Made by a program: the position numbers and the translations under genes. A DNA stretch of 64,000 nucleotides from contig CAZVUO010000001.1 of NCBI GenBank assembly GCA_964630235.1, positions 1-64,000 on the forward strand. Direction: 5' to 3'. The notes under the pieces are model-generated. The model searched no databases. It was not told where the DNA came from and saw nothing but the letters and a program-made list of their open reading frames with translations. This document shows positions 42,928 through 51,505 of this stretch, piece after piece (position 1 is the stretch's first letter; every line of letters starts with the position of its first letter). The stretch comes from JBFLYH01 sp964630235. Lineage in GTDB: Bacteria > Oederibacteriota > JAAXVQ01 > JAUVAV01.

Positions 42928-43731
42928 TTACGGTGTTTTCGCGTCCCCGGCCTTCAGTTGCATGGTCATACCGATCAGGCCCTCGTCCTTCTCGCTGAAC
43001 TTGAAATAGATCCGCGGCGGAAGCTTGACGGGTTTCTCGAAATACAGCACGCCGGTCATGACTTCGCCGGGCGCGAGGGACCGCGGCCATAAATAATTAT
43101 TCGCGATCCGGTCAATCTCTTCGATCAGGCGTTCGGCCTGGAGGTAATCCTCCTGGCTGGCCTGCCGCCTTCCCAGCAGCCAGTGGCCCACCTGCCGCGA
43201 CCAGTGCACCGGCCAGCCCTGCTCCTTCAGCAGCGTCAGCCGGCCGTACACTTCGATAAGCTTCTGCTTGCCGTAATCGGACTGGATCGAACTGAGCAGC
43301 TGGTCTATTTCCGCAACCTGGTCGGGCAGGAGCCGGCGCAAGGCTTTCAGATTTTCGGATACCAGTTCGTCGGCCAGGACCGGCCGCAGGCGCCGCGCGC
43401 TGGCGTCGGTCAGGGTGGCGAAGTCGGGCGAGACGCCGAAAACCTTCTTCCAGCGGGAATAGCCCGCCAGCTCTCCGTCCCAATTGCGCGCGAACCCTTC
43501 AAAGGTCAGATACAGCAGGTCCGTGGATTTTTCCTGCCCCAGGCTGAGCGGCTGGGTCAGGGAGCGGTTTTCCACGCGCAGGAGGACCATGGCTGGATTC
43601 TGCGTGTCGTCGAATTCCGCGTACACGTCGGCAAACCCCACCGAGAGCGCCGCGTTCCAGACCGCGGCGCCGCAGGGCCAGGCCGGGAGCAGGAGCAGGG
43701 CCAGGATCGCGGTCAGGCGCGGCCGGTTCAC
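42928..43731 (-). CDS. secreted protein of unknown function, coupled to maf
   Basis: The GTG at 43731 overlaps the maf stop as GTGA. It gives 267 residues with a signal peptide (RLTAILALLLLPAWPCGAA). The mature part starts with a beta-rich segment (MVLLRVENRSLTQPLSLGQE), has a helical middle (LLPDQVAEIDQLLSSIQSDYGKQKLIEVYGRL) and ends with beta-like PGEVMTGVLYFEKPVKLPPRIYFKF. The start and end resemble the DUF4384/TRAF-alpha-like export pattern only loosely. Function not recognised. A 140-codon upstream extension overlaps maf and is rejected. Confidence 0.7.
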   Translation of the reverse strand: MNRPRLTAILALLLLPAWPCGAAVWNAALSVGFADVYAEFDDTQNPAMVLLRVENRSLTQPLSLGQEKSTDLLYLTFEGFARNWDGELAGYSRWKKVFGVSPDFATLTDASARRLRPVLADELVSENLKALRRLLPDQVAEIDQLLSSIQSDYGKQKLIEVYGRLTLLKEQGWPVHWSRQVGHWLLGRRQASQEDYLQAERLIEEIDRIANNYLWPRSLAPGEVMTGVLYFEKPVKLPPRIYFKFSEKDEGLIGMTMQLKAGDAKTP

Positions 43732-44324
43732 GCGCGCACTCCCAGGCGTTCCAGCCTGGCGCACACCGCGGCCAGGGGCAGGCCGACCACGTTGGCGTAA
43801 CAGCCCTCGATCCGCCGGATGAAGGCGCCGGCCCTCCCCTGAATGCCGTACGCGCCGGCTTTGTCCCGCCACTCGTTCGACCGCAGGTACCGCGTCTCCT
43901 CGTTCCGGCTGATCGGCCGCATCCACACGGCCGTTTCCACGCGCCAGGAATAGCGGCGGCCGGTGGCGGAATGCACGAGCGCCACCCCGGTCACCACGCG
44001 GTGCCGCCGTCCGGACAGGCGGCGCAGCATGCGCCGGGCCTGGGCCCGGCCGGCCGGCTTGCCGAAGCTCTCGCGGCCGAGCGCCACCACCGTGTCCGCG
44101 GCCAGCACCCAGGCCGGCCGGCTGAGGCGTGACGCCACATCCCGGGCTTTGCACCGCGCCGCCTGCTCGGCGAAACGCCCGGGGTCGCCCTGGGGCCTTC
44201 CTTCCTGCCAGCGGGACGGCAACACACGGAAGCGCAGGTCCGCCTGGCGCAGGAGCTGGCGCCTGCGCGGAGAGGCCGAGGCCAGCACCAGGGGATCGCC
44301 GGATTTCAAACTGCCATGGTTCAT
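43728..44324 (-). CDS. maf: Maf-family nucleotide pyrophosphatase
   Basis: The 198-residue protein has the Maf start LVLASASPRRRQLLRQ, catalytic AADTVVALG (Asp), and VVTGVALVH, VETAVWMRPIS, KAGAYGIQGRAGAFI. These are house-cleaning NTPases acting on modified or canonical nucleotides, with effects on septation. It sits with an NlpC/P60 protein upstream and a coupled secreted protein downstream. Confidence 0.94.
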   Translation of the reverse strand: MNHGSLKSGDPLVLASASPRRRQLLRQADLRFRVLPSRWQEGRPQGDPGRFAEQAARCKARDVASRLSRPAWVLAADTVVALGRESFGKPAGRAQARRMLRRLSGRRHRVVTGVALVHSATGRRYSWRVETAVWMRPISRNEETRYLRSNEWRDKAGAYGIQGRAGAFIRRIEGCYANVVGLPLAAVCARLERLGVRA

Positions 44325-44343
44325 GCGCGCCTGCCTGAAGAAT

Positions 44344-44820
44344 TTATCGCAATACCCGGCACACGCCCCGGAACCGGCTGCGCCAGTAAGGGTCGTTGCC
44401 GTTCGAAATTTTAACTTCGCCGCCGTTGCTGGGCGCGTGCACGAAGCGCCCCCGTCCCAGGTAAATGCCTACGTGGGATATGCCGCGGCCGTCAATGTCG
44501 AAGAACAGCAGGTCCGACGGCTCTTCCCCGCCCCGGGGCACGTGCCGGGCCGCGCTGAACTGCTTCCGGCTGGTCCGCGGCAGCGTGATCCCCGCGGCCT
44601 GCCGGAAAACGTACTGCACGAAACCCGAACAGTCGAACCCGGCCGGGGTCGTGCCGCCGTAGCGATACGGTTTGCCTTGCAGGGAGGAAGCCAGTTCGAC
44701 GACGCGGGCCGCGGCCGCCGGGTCCGGAGGGGCCTGGTGAACCGTGGCGCAGCCGCCGGCCAGCGCCGCCAGTCCGGCCGCGGCCAGCCAGGGCAGGCAC
44801 CGGCTAGGTGTTATCCTCAT
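44344..44820 (-). CDS. NlpC/P60 lipoprotein endopeptidase
   Basis: The 158-residue protein has a lipoprotein signal (LAAAGLAALAGGC, Cys near residue 24) and an NlpC/P60 domain: catalytic Cys in TPAGFDCSGFVQYVF, His in ISHVGIYLG and a third polar residue His in RFVHAP. It probably cleaves peptidoglycan stem peptides. Its start lies inside the macro-domain gene, overlapping by 17 bases. Confidence 0.93.
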   Translation of the reverse strand: MRITPSRCLPWLAAAGLAALAGGCATVHQAPPDPAAAARVVELASSLQGKPYRYGGTTPAGFDCSGFVQYVFRQAAGITLPRTSRKQFSAARHVPRGGEEPSDLLFFDIDGRGISHVGIYLGRGRFVHAPSNGGEVKISNGNDPYWRSRFRGVCRVLR

Positions 44821-45361
44821 TCTTGGGAGGGTCGGCGGAACGCGCGGACTGCAGCATGCCGTTCAGCACTTCCTCTTCCGAGGCGGTGGAGGCCACCAGG
44901 GACAGCGTTTCGAGGGTGGTGGACCGGAGGCAGTGCTCGACCACGGTGAGAAAGGTGGTTTCAAAAGCGCGCGCCAGGGGGAAGTTGCCCACGCACAGGC
45001 CGGAGGGCATCAGCGCCACGCTTTTGCAGCCGTGCTCGCGGGCCAGCTTCAGGGCCATGGACAGGGCCTGGTGCACCTGGCGGTCGTTGACCATCATGTC
45101 CTGTCCCCAGGCCGCGGCATGGATCAGATATTTGCATTTCAAGCGGCCGGCCGTGGTCAGGACAGCCTGGCCGACGGTCACGGGACCGAGCTCCATGGCT
45201 TCCCGTTCCAGGTTGGCCCCGCCGCGGCGCTTCAGGGAATCCGACAGAAAAGAGGAAAACCACAGGTAATTGTTGGTGGGATGGATAATGGCGTCCACTT
45301 CCTGGGAAGCCAGGTCGCCGAACACCACGACAATGCGGGTCGAACCGATACGCAGTTCCAT
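44804..45361 (-). CDS. macro-domain (ADP-ribose binding) protein
   Basis: The 185-residue protein matches a macro domain: VVVFGDLASQEVDAIIHPTNNYLWF, ILHAA-type strand as YLIHAAAWG, ALKLAREHGCKSVALMPSGLCVGNFP and a C-terminal VVEHCL helix. It may hydrolyse or bind ADP-ribose derivatives. The Gly-rich phosphate loop is partly replaced by SGLCVGNFP. It overlaps the NlpC/P60 gene, so expression is coupled. Confidence 0.85.
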   Translation of the reverse strand: MELRIGSTRIVVVFGDLASQEVDAIIHPTNNYLWFSSFLSDSLKRRGGANLEREAMELGPVTVGQAVLTTAGRLKCKYLIHAAAWGQDMMVNDRQVHQALSMALKLAREHGCKSVALMPSGLCVGNFPLARAFETTFLTVVEHCLRSTTLETLSLVASTASEEEVLNGMLQSARSADPPKNEDNT

Positions 45362-45488
45362 GCGGGCCGCTCCCTGCCAAGTTGAGGAATTGTATCACGA
45401 CCCCGGCCATCTTTTCCATACCCATTTATATCTCTCCCTGGTAGACTAACGGGCTGTTTGCACCGCTATCTTCTCTTGGGAGCTTCCG

Positions 45489-46331
45489 ATGCCTGCGCGA
45501 ACCCGCTTTCCCGAACTGATCCAGCTGATGGCCCGCCTGCGCGCGCCCGGCGGCTGCCCGTGGGACCGCAAGCAGACCCACCGCTCCCTGCGCCCCTTCC
45601 TGCTCGAGGAAACGCACGAGGTGCTCGAAGCCATTGCCAGCCGCAACCCCGCGCGCCTCAAGGACGAACTGGGCGACCTGCTGTTCCAGATCATCTTCCA
45701 CGCCCAGCTGGCCGCCGAGGCCGGGCAGTTCACCATCGAGGACGTCATCGCCGGGAGCCTCGCCAAGATGAAGCGCCGGCACCCCCACGTGTTCGGGACC
45801 GAGCGCCTGCGGACCGCGGGCCAGGTGCTGGAAAACTGGGAGGAGATCAAGCGCCGCGAGCGCGGCGGCTCCGGCAAATCATTGCTCGCGGGCGTGCCCC
45901 GCACCCTGCCGGCCTTGCTGCGCGCGCACCGGGTCATGGCCAAAGCCGCCCGCGTGGGCTTTACCTGGAGCCGGTGGGAGGAAGCGCTGGCCAAGGTATC
46001 GGAAGAAGTGCACGAACTGGAGCAGGCCCTGCTTTCCCGCCGGTCGTCCAGCATTCAGGAGGAACTGGGCGACGCGTTCTTCGCCCTGGTCAACCTGGCC
46101 CGCTTCGCGGGCGCCAATCCCGAGGACTCATTGCATTTGGCCGTGGCCAAGTTCATCCGGCGCTTCGCGGCCGTGGAACAGGCGGCCAGGAAGAAGCAAA
46201 GGTCCTTGTCGGACTTTTCGCTGGAAGAACTGCTGGAGATCTGGGAGGGCGGGAAGAAGAAGCGGAGCGGAAAAAGCAAAGCGGGTCGCAAGCGGACCGC
46301 TCACCGAAAACGCAGGTCATTGCGAGCGTAG
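45489..46331 (+). CDS. mazG: nucleoside triphosphate pyrophosphohydrolase MazG
   Basis: The 280-residue protein has two MazG domains. The first has LLEETHEVLEAI and DELGDLLFQIIFHAQ; the second has VSEEVHELEQAL and EELGDAFFALVNLARF. The acidic pairs bind Mg. It hydrolyses NTPs to NMPs in nucleotide clean-up and stress. The last 30 residues are a Lys/Arg-rich tail. The final RSLRA codons and stop lie inside a dispersed GTCATTGCGAGCGTAG repeat, so the tail end was supplied by the repeat. Confidence 0.94.
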   Translation: MPARTRFPELIQLMARLRAPGGCPWDRKQTHRSLRPFLLEETHEVLEAIASRNPARLKDELGDLLFQIIFHAQLAAEAGQFTIEDVIAGSLAKMKRRHPHVFGTERLRTAGQVLENWEEIKRRERGGSGKSLLAGVPRTLPALLRAHRVMAKAARVGFTWSRWEEALAKVSEEVHELEQALLSRRSSSIQEELGDAFFALVNLARFAGANPEDSLHLAVAKFIRRFAAVEQAARKKQRSLSDFSLEELLEIWEGGKKKRSGKSKAGRKRTAHRKRRSLRA

Positions 46332-46383
46332 CGAAGCATTCCGGGTTTTTAGATTGCCGCGTCCCTTCGACCCTCGCAATGAC
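46316..46383. repeat. dispersed GTCATTGCGAGCGTAGCGAAGC palindrome overlapping the mazG stop
   Basis: GTCATTGCGAGCGTAGCGAAGCATTCC (split into 46316-46342) faces CCCTCGCAATGACGAGC (46371-46386). It is the same family as 14527 and 46533. It includes the last five codons of mazG. Confidence 0.75.
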
Positions 46384-46700
46384 GAGCAAAGCTTAACGCT
46401 TGAACTCCCCCTTAATCCCCCTCTTTGACAAAGAGGGGGCAGGGGGAATTGGCGATGTTCAGCGTTCGATGTTTTCTTATCCGTCATTCCGGCATGCCGT
46501 TAGCCGGAATCCAGGGATGTTGCTTTCCAGGTGTCATTGCGAGCGTAGCGAAGCAATCCCCGAGTTGCCTTTCTTATCCGTCATTCCGGCATGCCGTTAG
46601 CCGGAATCCAGTGGTTTAGGAACTAATCCTTGCAGGACCCCTCACCCACACCCTCTCCCCGCTTGAGCGGGGCAAGGGGATAAAAAAACACCTTTACGAA
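46332..46700. repeat. 369-base intergenic cluster of palindromic repeats
   Basis: No gene is seen. Contents in order: the rest of the mazG-end palindrome; CCCCCTCTTTGACAAAGAGGGGG (about 46418-46440); GTCATTCCGGCATGCCGTTAGCCGGAATCCAG at 46482-46516 and again, nearly identical, at 46579-46612; a GTCATTGCGAGCGTAGCGAAGCAATCCC copy at 46533-46560 between them; and a CCCCGCTTGAGCGGGG hairpin near 46657. It separates convergent mazG and nagA. Confidence 0.75.
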
Positions 46701-47876
46701 CTATTCCGGCAATGCGGGCTCGTTCGGCGCGCGGTAGACCTCGCTGCCGCGCACAAAGACCCGCCGGATCGAGAAATCCGGGCCGGCCAGCACCAGGTCC
46801 GCCAGGCCGTTCACGCCGATGCGGCCCAGGGCCTTGCGGCCGAGAAGCCGGGCGGGATTGCGCGTGGCCATGCGCACCGCGTCGAAGATCGTGATCTGCG
46901 GCAGGCCGGCCACGGTGATCACGCCCCGCCACAGCGGAAACACACCGCCCGCGATCGTGCCGTCCTGCTGCTTCGCCAATCCCTGTTCCACCTTCAACGT
47001 TTCGACCTGCGGCTGGGTGTATTCGCCGTCCGGCAGGCCGGCCACCCAGCGGCAGTCGGACACCAGAACCAGGTCCCCCACCTTGGCCCGCAGAAACATG
47101 GAAAGCGCCTCAGGCGCCAGGTGCACGCCGTCCGCGATGATCTCGGCCGTAAGCCGCGGATCGGACAGCGCGGCGCCCACCAGCCCGGGATCGCGCTGGT
47201 GGAAGGGCCGCATGGCGTTGCCCAGGTGCGTGACCAGCGTCGCGCCCCACTCCGCCGCGGCGCGCGCCTCTTCGGCCGTGGCCAGCGAATGGCCCAGGGC
47301 CGCCACCACGCCCTCATCGGCCAGCTGCCGGATCACGCTCTCGGCGCCGGGCAGTTCGGGCGCCACGGTCATGACCTTGATCTCGCCCTGGCCGGCGTCC
47401 AAAATGGCGTTCAGTTCGTTCCGGTCCACCGGCCGGATGCCCTCCTCCGGAATCGAACCGCGGGCCTCGGGATTGAGGAACGGGCCTTCCAGGTGCAGGC
47501 CGAGCAGGCGCAGGGGCGCCTGCTGGCGGGCCTCGCGCAGCACCTCGGCTTGGCGCGCCAGCTCCTCCGCGTTCTTATAAAAAACCGACAGCAGCATGGC
47601 CGTGGTGCCCTGGCTGGCGTGAAAGTAACTCGCGGCCAAAAGCCCGCCCAGGGTCGCGGTGTCCGCCCCGCCTCCGCCGTGGCAGTGGATGTCCACCAGG
47701 CCCGGGAACACCAGGTAGCGCTGGGCGCCGACGAAACTCTTGGGCGAGAACCGCGCCGCAGCCGAGGAAGGCAGGATATTCTCGATCTTCCGGCCGGAAA
47801 TCACGACCAGCTTGTCTTCCCACGGTTCGTTTTCTCCAGCCAGAGCCCGCGCGCGGATGATAAAGCGTTTTAGCAT
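46701..47876 (-). CDS. nagA: N-acetylglucosamine-6-phosphate deacetylase
   Basis: The ATG at 47876 gives 391 residues. NagA motifs are in order: metal site VDIHCHGGGGADT, catalytic HLEGPFLNPEARG, ALGHSLATAEEA, THLGNAMRPFHQRDPGLVGAAL and DGVHLAPEA, with active-site Asp in LVSDCRWVAG. It deacetylates GlcNAc-6-P from wall recycling. It starts 5 bases after the acpS stop, so the two are coupled. A longer upstream frame overlapping acpS is rejected. Confidence 0.93.
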   Translation of the reverse strand: MLKRFIIRARALAGENEPWEDKLVVISGRKIENILPSSAAARFSPKSFVGAQRYLVFPGLVDIHCHGGGGADTATLGGLLAASYFHASQGTTAMLLSVFYKNAEELARQAEVLREARQQAPLRLLGLHLEGPFLNPEARGSIPEEGIRPVDRNELNAILDAGQGEIKVMTVAPELPGAESVIRQLADEGVVAALGHSLATAEEARAAAEWGATLVTHLGNAMRPFHQRDPGLVGAALSDPRLTAEIIADGVHLAPEALSMFLRAKVGDLVLVSDCRWVAGLPDGEYTQPQVETLKVEQGLAKQQDGTIAGGVFPLWRGVITVAGLPQITIFDAVRMATRNPARLLGRKALGRIGVNGLADLVLAGPDFSIRRVFVRGSEVYRAPNEPALPE

Positions 47877-47881
47877 GGGGG

Positions 47882-48259
47882 TCAACCTTCCAGCACGACA
47901 GTGGCCGCCGCGTAGCCGTGGCTGTGGGAGAGCGACAGCCAGGTGGTCTTGACTCCCGCCCGCCGGGACAGTTCCGCCGCGCGGCCGCTCAGGCAAAGCT
48001 GGGGCCGGCCCGCGTGGTTCCGCTCCACTTCCACTTCCTGCCACTTCACGCCGCGCGCCCAGCCGGTCCCCAGGGCCTTGAAAAACGCCTCCTTGGCGCA
48101 GAAGCGCCCGCAGAAATGCTGGCTGGAGCGTTTTTGCTTCTGGCAGTAGGCGATCTCGGCCGGCGTGAACGTCTTGCGCAAGAAAGCCGCGCCGCCGCGC
48201 CGGATCGCCCGCTCCACGCGCGCGATTTCCTGGATGTCGAGCCCAACGCCGATCACCAT
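47882..48259 (-). CDS. acpS: holo-[acyl-carrier-protein] synthase
   Basis: The ATG at 48259 gives MVIGVGLDIQEIARVERAI, the standard AcpS start, 125 residues, with AAAGGAA 8 bases upstream. FTPAEIAYCQKQ, RFCAKEAFFKALGTG and WLSLSHSHGYAAATVV follow. It transfers 4'-phosphopantetheine to ACP. The open frame extends 16 codons upstream to an unlikely start. Confidence 0.94.
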   Translation of the reverse strand: MVIGVGLDIQEIARVERAIRRGGAAFLRKTFTPAEIAYCQKQKRSSQHFCGRFCAKEAFFKALGTGWARGVKWQEVEVERNHAGRPQLCLSGRAAELSRRAGVKTTWLSLSHSHGYAAATVVLEG

Positions 48260-48347
48260 GCCCGGGTTCCTTTCCTTCGTGGACATACAGCCGGTTTGAT
48301 TATACACCAGGGGAAGTCAGCAGAAAAGGTCCGATCCCGCGGGCGGT

Positions 48348-49814
48348 TCAGTCTTCCGGTTCCAAGCGGAGAAAGAGATTCACCAGATCCGGGTCCAGCG
48401 CTTTGCCGGCCTGCTGCCGCAGGGCTTCCCGCGCGTGCCGGGCGGGAAGGGTGACGACGCCCGGATAATCGCTGGTCAGCATGTCGAAGGCATTGGCCAC
48501 GGCCAGGAGGCGCGCCAGGAGCGGAATGGCGTCGCCGCGGAGCTGGTCCGGATAGCCGGTCCCGTCGAAATGCTCGTGGTGCGCCATGACCACGGCCGGC
48601 GCGCCGGGCAGGAAACTCAGGGGCCGCACGATGTTCGCGCCCACGGCCGGATGCGTGCGCAGCACCTGCTGCTCCCAGGCGCTGAGCTTGGCCCGCTGGC
48701 GCAGGATGTCCTCGGGCACCGCGATCTTGCCGATGTCGTGGAGCAAGGCCAGGTACTCCAGCCGGCGCAGTTCCACTTCGTCCAGTTGCAGGCCCTGCCC
48801 CAGCCGCCGGGCATAGCGCGCCACGCGCAGGGAGTGGCTGAAGGTGTACGCATCCTTGGCCTCGAGGGTGGACAGCAGCGACCGTACCGCGCCGTGGAAG
48901 AACCGCTGCAGTTCCCGCGTGAGTTCGGCGTGTTCGAGCGCGGAAGCGGCCAGACTGCCGAGCACGCCCAGGAACTGCAGCGCCTCGGAGCCAAAAACCG
49001 GCGCCGTCCGGTCGCGGTAGAGGACCAGGGCGCCGCGCACCCGCCCCTGGCGCATAAACGGCATGGCCAGCAGCGATCCGCCCGCGAAGGTGTCAATGAA
49101 GTCCTCGTCCCGGCTCACGTCCGGCACGTACAGGGCGCGGCGGTGGCGATGCAGCCACTCCAGGATGTACTCCTCGCCGGCCGAAATCGCCTCGGCGGCC
49201 GGCTGGCCCCGCAGCAGGAGGCTGCGGTAAGCGAAGCCGGGCTGGTCGGACTGGTAGAACACCAGCAGGGCGCGGTCCGAGCGGAGGATTTGCTGCACCA
49301 TGGTTTGCAGGCGGGAGCCGAGCTGGGGCAGGTCCTGATCCCGGGACAGGACGAGGCCGATCTCCTCGAGCACTGAATATTCCAGCAGGTGTTTGTTCAG
49401 CGCGTGCTCCCGGCGCCGTTCCTGGATCTTCGCGGGTCCCGCAGACCGTCCGCCTGGGGTCAGGACGAGATCCACCGCTTCCCGGACCGTGGCCACGTCA
49501 AAGGGTTTGACGATCAGGTCGCGGGCGCCCTGGTCCAGCGCCTCGGTCACCGTGGCTTCGGTGGCGTAGGCCGAGATCAGGATCACCGCGGTCATTCCGC
49601 CCCAGCGGGAGCGGATGGTCCGGAGCAATTCCATGCCGTCCATGCGGGGCATGAGGATGTCCGACAAAACCAGGTCATAGGACCGCTGGTCCAGCTGCTC
49701 GACCGCCTCCACGCCGTCGGCCGCGGTGGCAACAACATGGTCCTGGTCGCCCAGGATCAGGCTGAGCGACTCCCGGATGCTCCGGTCGTCATCCACGATC
49801 AAAATACTCGACAT
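48348..49814 (-). CDS. response regulator with GAF and HD-GYP domains (c-di-GMP phosphodiesterase)
   Basis: The 488-residue protein has a receiver domain (VDDDRSIRES, phospho-Asp in LVLSDILMPRMDG, KPFD), a GAF domain at about residues 150-300, and an HD-GYP domain with LLHDIGKIAVPEDIL, HHEHFDGTGYPDQLRG and ANAFDMLTS. All key HD-GYP ligands are present, so it should degrade cyclic di-GMP on phosphorylation. It is monocistronic. It gives a c-di-GMP link to the ComFB-type protein at 8424. Confidence 0.93.
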   Translation of the reverse strand: MSSILIVDDDRSIRESLSLILGDQDHVVATAADGVEAVEQLDQRSYDLVLSDILMPRMDGMELLRTIRSRWGGMTAVILISAYATEATVTEALDQGARDLIVKPFDVATVREAVDLVLTPGGRSAGPAKIQERRREHALNKHLLEYSVLEEIGLVLSRDQDLPQLGSRLQTMVQQILRSDRALLVFYQSDQPGFAYRSLLLRGQPAAEAISAGEEYILEWLHRHRRALYVPDVSRDEDFIDTFAGGSLLAMPFMRQGRVRGALVLYRDRTAPVFGSEALQFLGVLGSLAASALEHAELTRELQRFFHGAVRSLLSTLEAKDAYTFSHSLRVARYARRLGQGLQLDEVELRRLEYLALLHDIGKIAVPEDILRQRAKLSAWEQQVLRTHPAVGANIVRPLSFLPGAPAVVMAHHEHFDGTGYPDQLRGDAIPLLARLLAVANAFDMLTSDYPGVVTLPARHAREALRQQAGKALDPDLVNLFLRLEPED

Positions 49815-49979
49815 GCCTCGCCCTGCCTCCCTCTCCTCAACCGAAGTGTCGGCCTGCCGGGCCGCGGCATAAAGGCGTCTTATTAAAAAGTATAACAGCC
49901 CGCGGCGGACCTAAAAAACACTATCTCCGACGCGGATTATTCCCTATAATATCACCAACCTCCTCCCCAGCAGGATGCC

Positions 49980-50852
49980 ATGCAGCCCACAGCTCCGATC
50001 ATGTCCATCATCCGGCGCCGCAAATCCTGGCGCACCTTCCGGAACCAACCGCTGCCGGCGCCGCTGCGCGACCGGATCGCGCGCGTGCTGGACGGCCCCT
50101 TCCAGCCTCCCTTTCCGGGACGCTTGCGCTTTCACCTGAAAGAATCCGTCCAGTACCGTTCCGGAGCTCCGGTGCAGATCGGCACCTACGGCACGGTCAC
50201 CGGCGCCCGGGAATTCGTGGTGGGTGCGGTGGCCGCCGGCCCGTTCGATCTGGTCAACTACGGATACCTGATGGAGCGCATCATTTTGGAATTGACCGCC
50301 CTGGGCCTGGGGACCTGCTGGCTGGGCGCCACCTTCCACCACGCCGATTTTTCGTCCTTGATCGGCGCCCAGGCGGACGAGATCGTGCCCGCGGTCACGC
50401 CCGTGGGCGAGATGACCGAACGCCGGGGGATCCACGACCATATCATGGGATTGTACGCCATGGCGCACAACCGCAAACCCTGGCCGGAGCGTTTCTTCCG
50501 CGGTTCCTTCGCGCAGCCGCTCTCCCCGGCCGAGGCCGGCCTGTACGCTGAACCGCTGGAAATGGTCCGCATCGCGCCCTCGGCGTCCAACCGCCAGCCC
50601 TGGCGGGTGGTTCAGGACAGCCGGCCGGATGTGTTTCATTTTTACCTGCGCCGCAATCCCCTCTATATCGGGCTGATCCATACGGCCTTCCGGGCCCACG
50701 ATCTCCAGCAGCTGGACCTGGGCATTGCCATGTGCCATTTCGAGCTCGCGGCCCGCGAACTCGGGCTGTCCGGCCGCTGGGTCGTGGCCGATCCGGGACT
50801 CGCTCCGCTCCCCAAGCTGACGGAGTATTTCGTCACCTGGGTTGGCGCCTAG
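49980..50852 (+). CDS. nitroreductase-family protein (TM1586 type)
   Basis: The 290-residue protein starts SIIRRRKSWRTFRNQPLPAP, the arginine-rich FMN phosphate contact of nitroreductases. It holds two half-domains (MERIILELTALGLGTCWLG; APSASNRQPWRVV), as in the double-length TM1586-like family. Substrate unknown. It heads a plus-strand run with a LysE-type exporter, a second nitroreductase and a NosR-like protein. Confidence 0.85.
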   Translation: MQPTAPIMSIIRRRKSWRTFRNQPLPAPLRDRIARVLDGPFQPPFPGRLRFHLKESVQYRSGAPVQIGTYGTVTGAREFVVGAVAAGPFDLVNYGYLMERIILELTALGLGTCWLGATFHHADFSSLIGAQADEIVPAVTPVGEMTERRGIHDHIMGLYAMAHNRKPWPERFFRGSFAQPLSPAEAGLYAEPLEMVRIAPSASNRQPWRVVQDSRPDVFHFYLRRNPLYIGLIHTAFRAHDLQQLDLGIAMCHFELAARELGLSGRWVVADPGLAPLPKLTEYFVTWVGA

Positions 50853-50856
50853 CGCG

Positions 50857-51489
50857 ATGACGGACGCCTGGGGATTTTACGCCCTTTCGGGCCTGCTGCT
50901 GGGGCTCAGCGCCGCGCTGACCCCCGGCCCCTTGTTCCTGCTGGTGATCTCGCAAAGCCTGCGGCGCGGGACACGCGCCGGGATGCAGGTGGCCGTGGCG
51001 CCGCTCCTGACCGATCTCCCCATTTTCGGGGCCAGCCTCTGGCTCGCCGAACGTCTGAGCCGGGAACCCGGCTGGCTGGCCGTCATCAGCCTGGCAGGCG
51101 GCGTGTTCCTTCTCTACCTGGCCTGGGAAACGTTTCGCGGCCGGCCGGCCGCGGCCTCCGGCCGCGGGGAGACCCTGGCGCCCTGGCTGCAGGGCGCGAT
51201 CACCAACGGATTGAATCCCCACCCCTATCTTTTTTGGTTCACGGTGGGCGGCCCGCTCGCCCTGCGGGGATTCGCGGCCAGCACGGCCGCGGGCCTGGGA
51301 TGGATCGGCGGGATGTATCTGACGCTGGTCGGCGGCAAATTGTTCCTCGCCTGGCTGGCGGGTCAGGGCCGGCAGGTTTTGCTGGACCGTCCGGCCTTTC
51401 ACTGGTTCCTGCGCGCACTGGGCCTTGCGCTCCTGGCCTATGCGCTGTGGTTCCTGCACCACGGCCTCGACCTGGCGGGTGCGATCTGA
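50857..51489 (+). CDS. LysE/RhtB-family exporter
   Basis: The ATG at 50857 (MTDAWGFYALSGLLLGLSAA) gives 210 residues with about six membrane helices and the family motif LTPGPLFLLVISQSLRRGTRAG. GLNPHPYLFW matches the LysE core (NPK/NPH). It starts 5 bases after the nitroreductase stop. A TTG start 5 codons upstream would overlap that gene. It may export an amino acid or small metabolite; substrate unknown. Confidence 0.88.
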   Translation: MTDAWGFYALSGLLLGLSAALTPGPLFLLVISQSLRRGTRAGMQVAVAPLLTDLPIFGASLWLAERLSREPGWLAVISLAGGVFLLYLAWETFRGRPAAASGRGETLAPWLQGAITNGLNPHPYLFWFTVGGPLALRGFAASTAAGLGWIGGMYLTLVGGKLFLAWLAGQGRQVLLDRPAFHWFLRALGLALLAYALWFLHHGLDLAGAI

Positions 51490-51505
51490 AAACGAGGTGA
51501 CCCTG

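Noticed and set aside
46701..48044. Longer NagA with 56 extra N-terminal residues
   Set aside because: The extension overlaps acpS coding sequence out of frame and has no homologous pattern; MLKRFIIRARAL at 47876 is the natural start.
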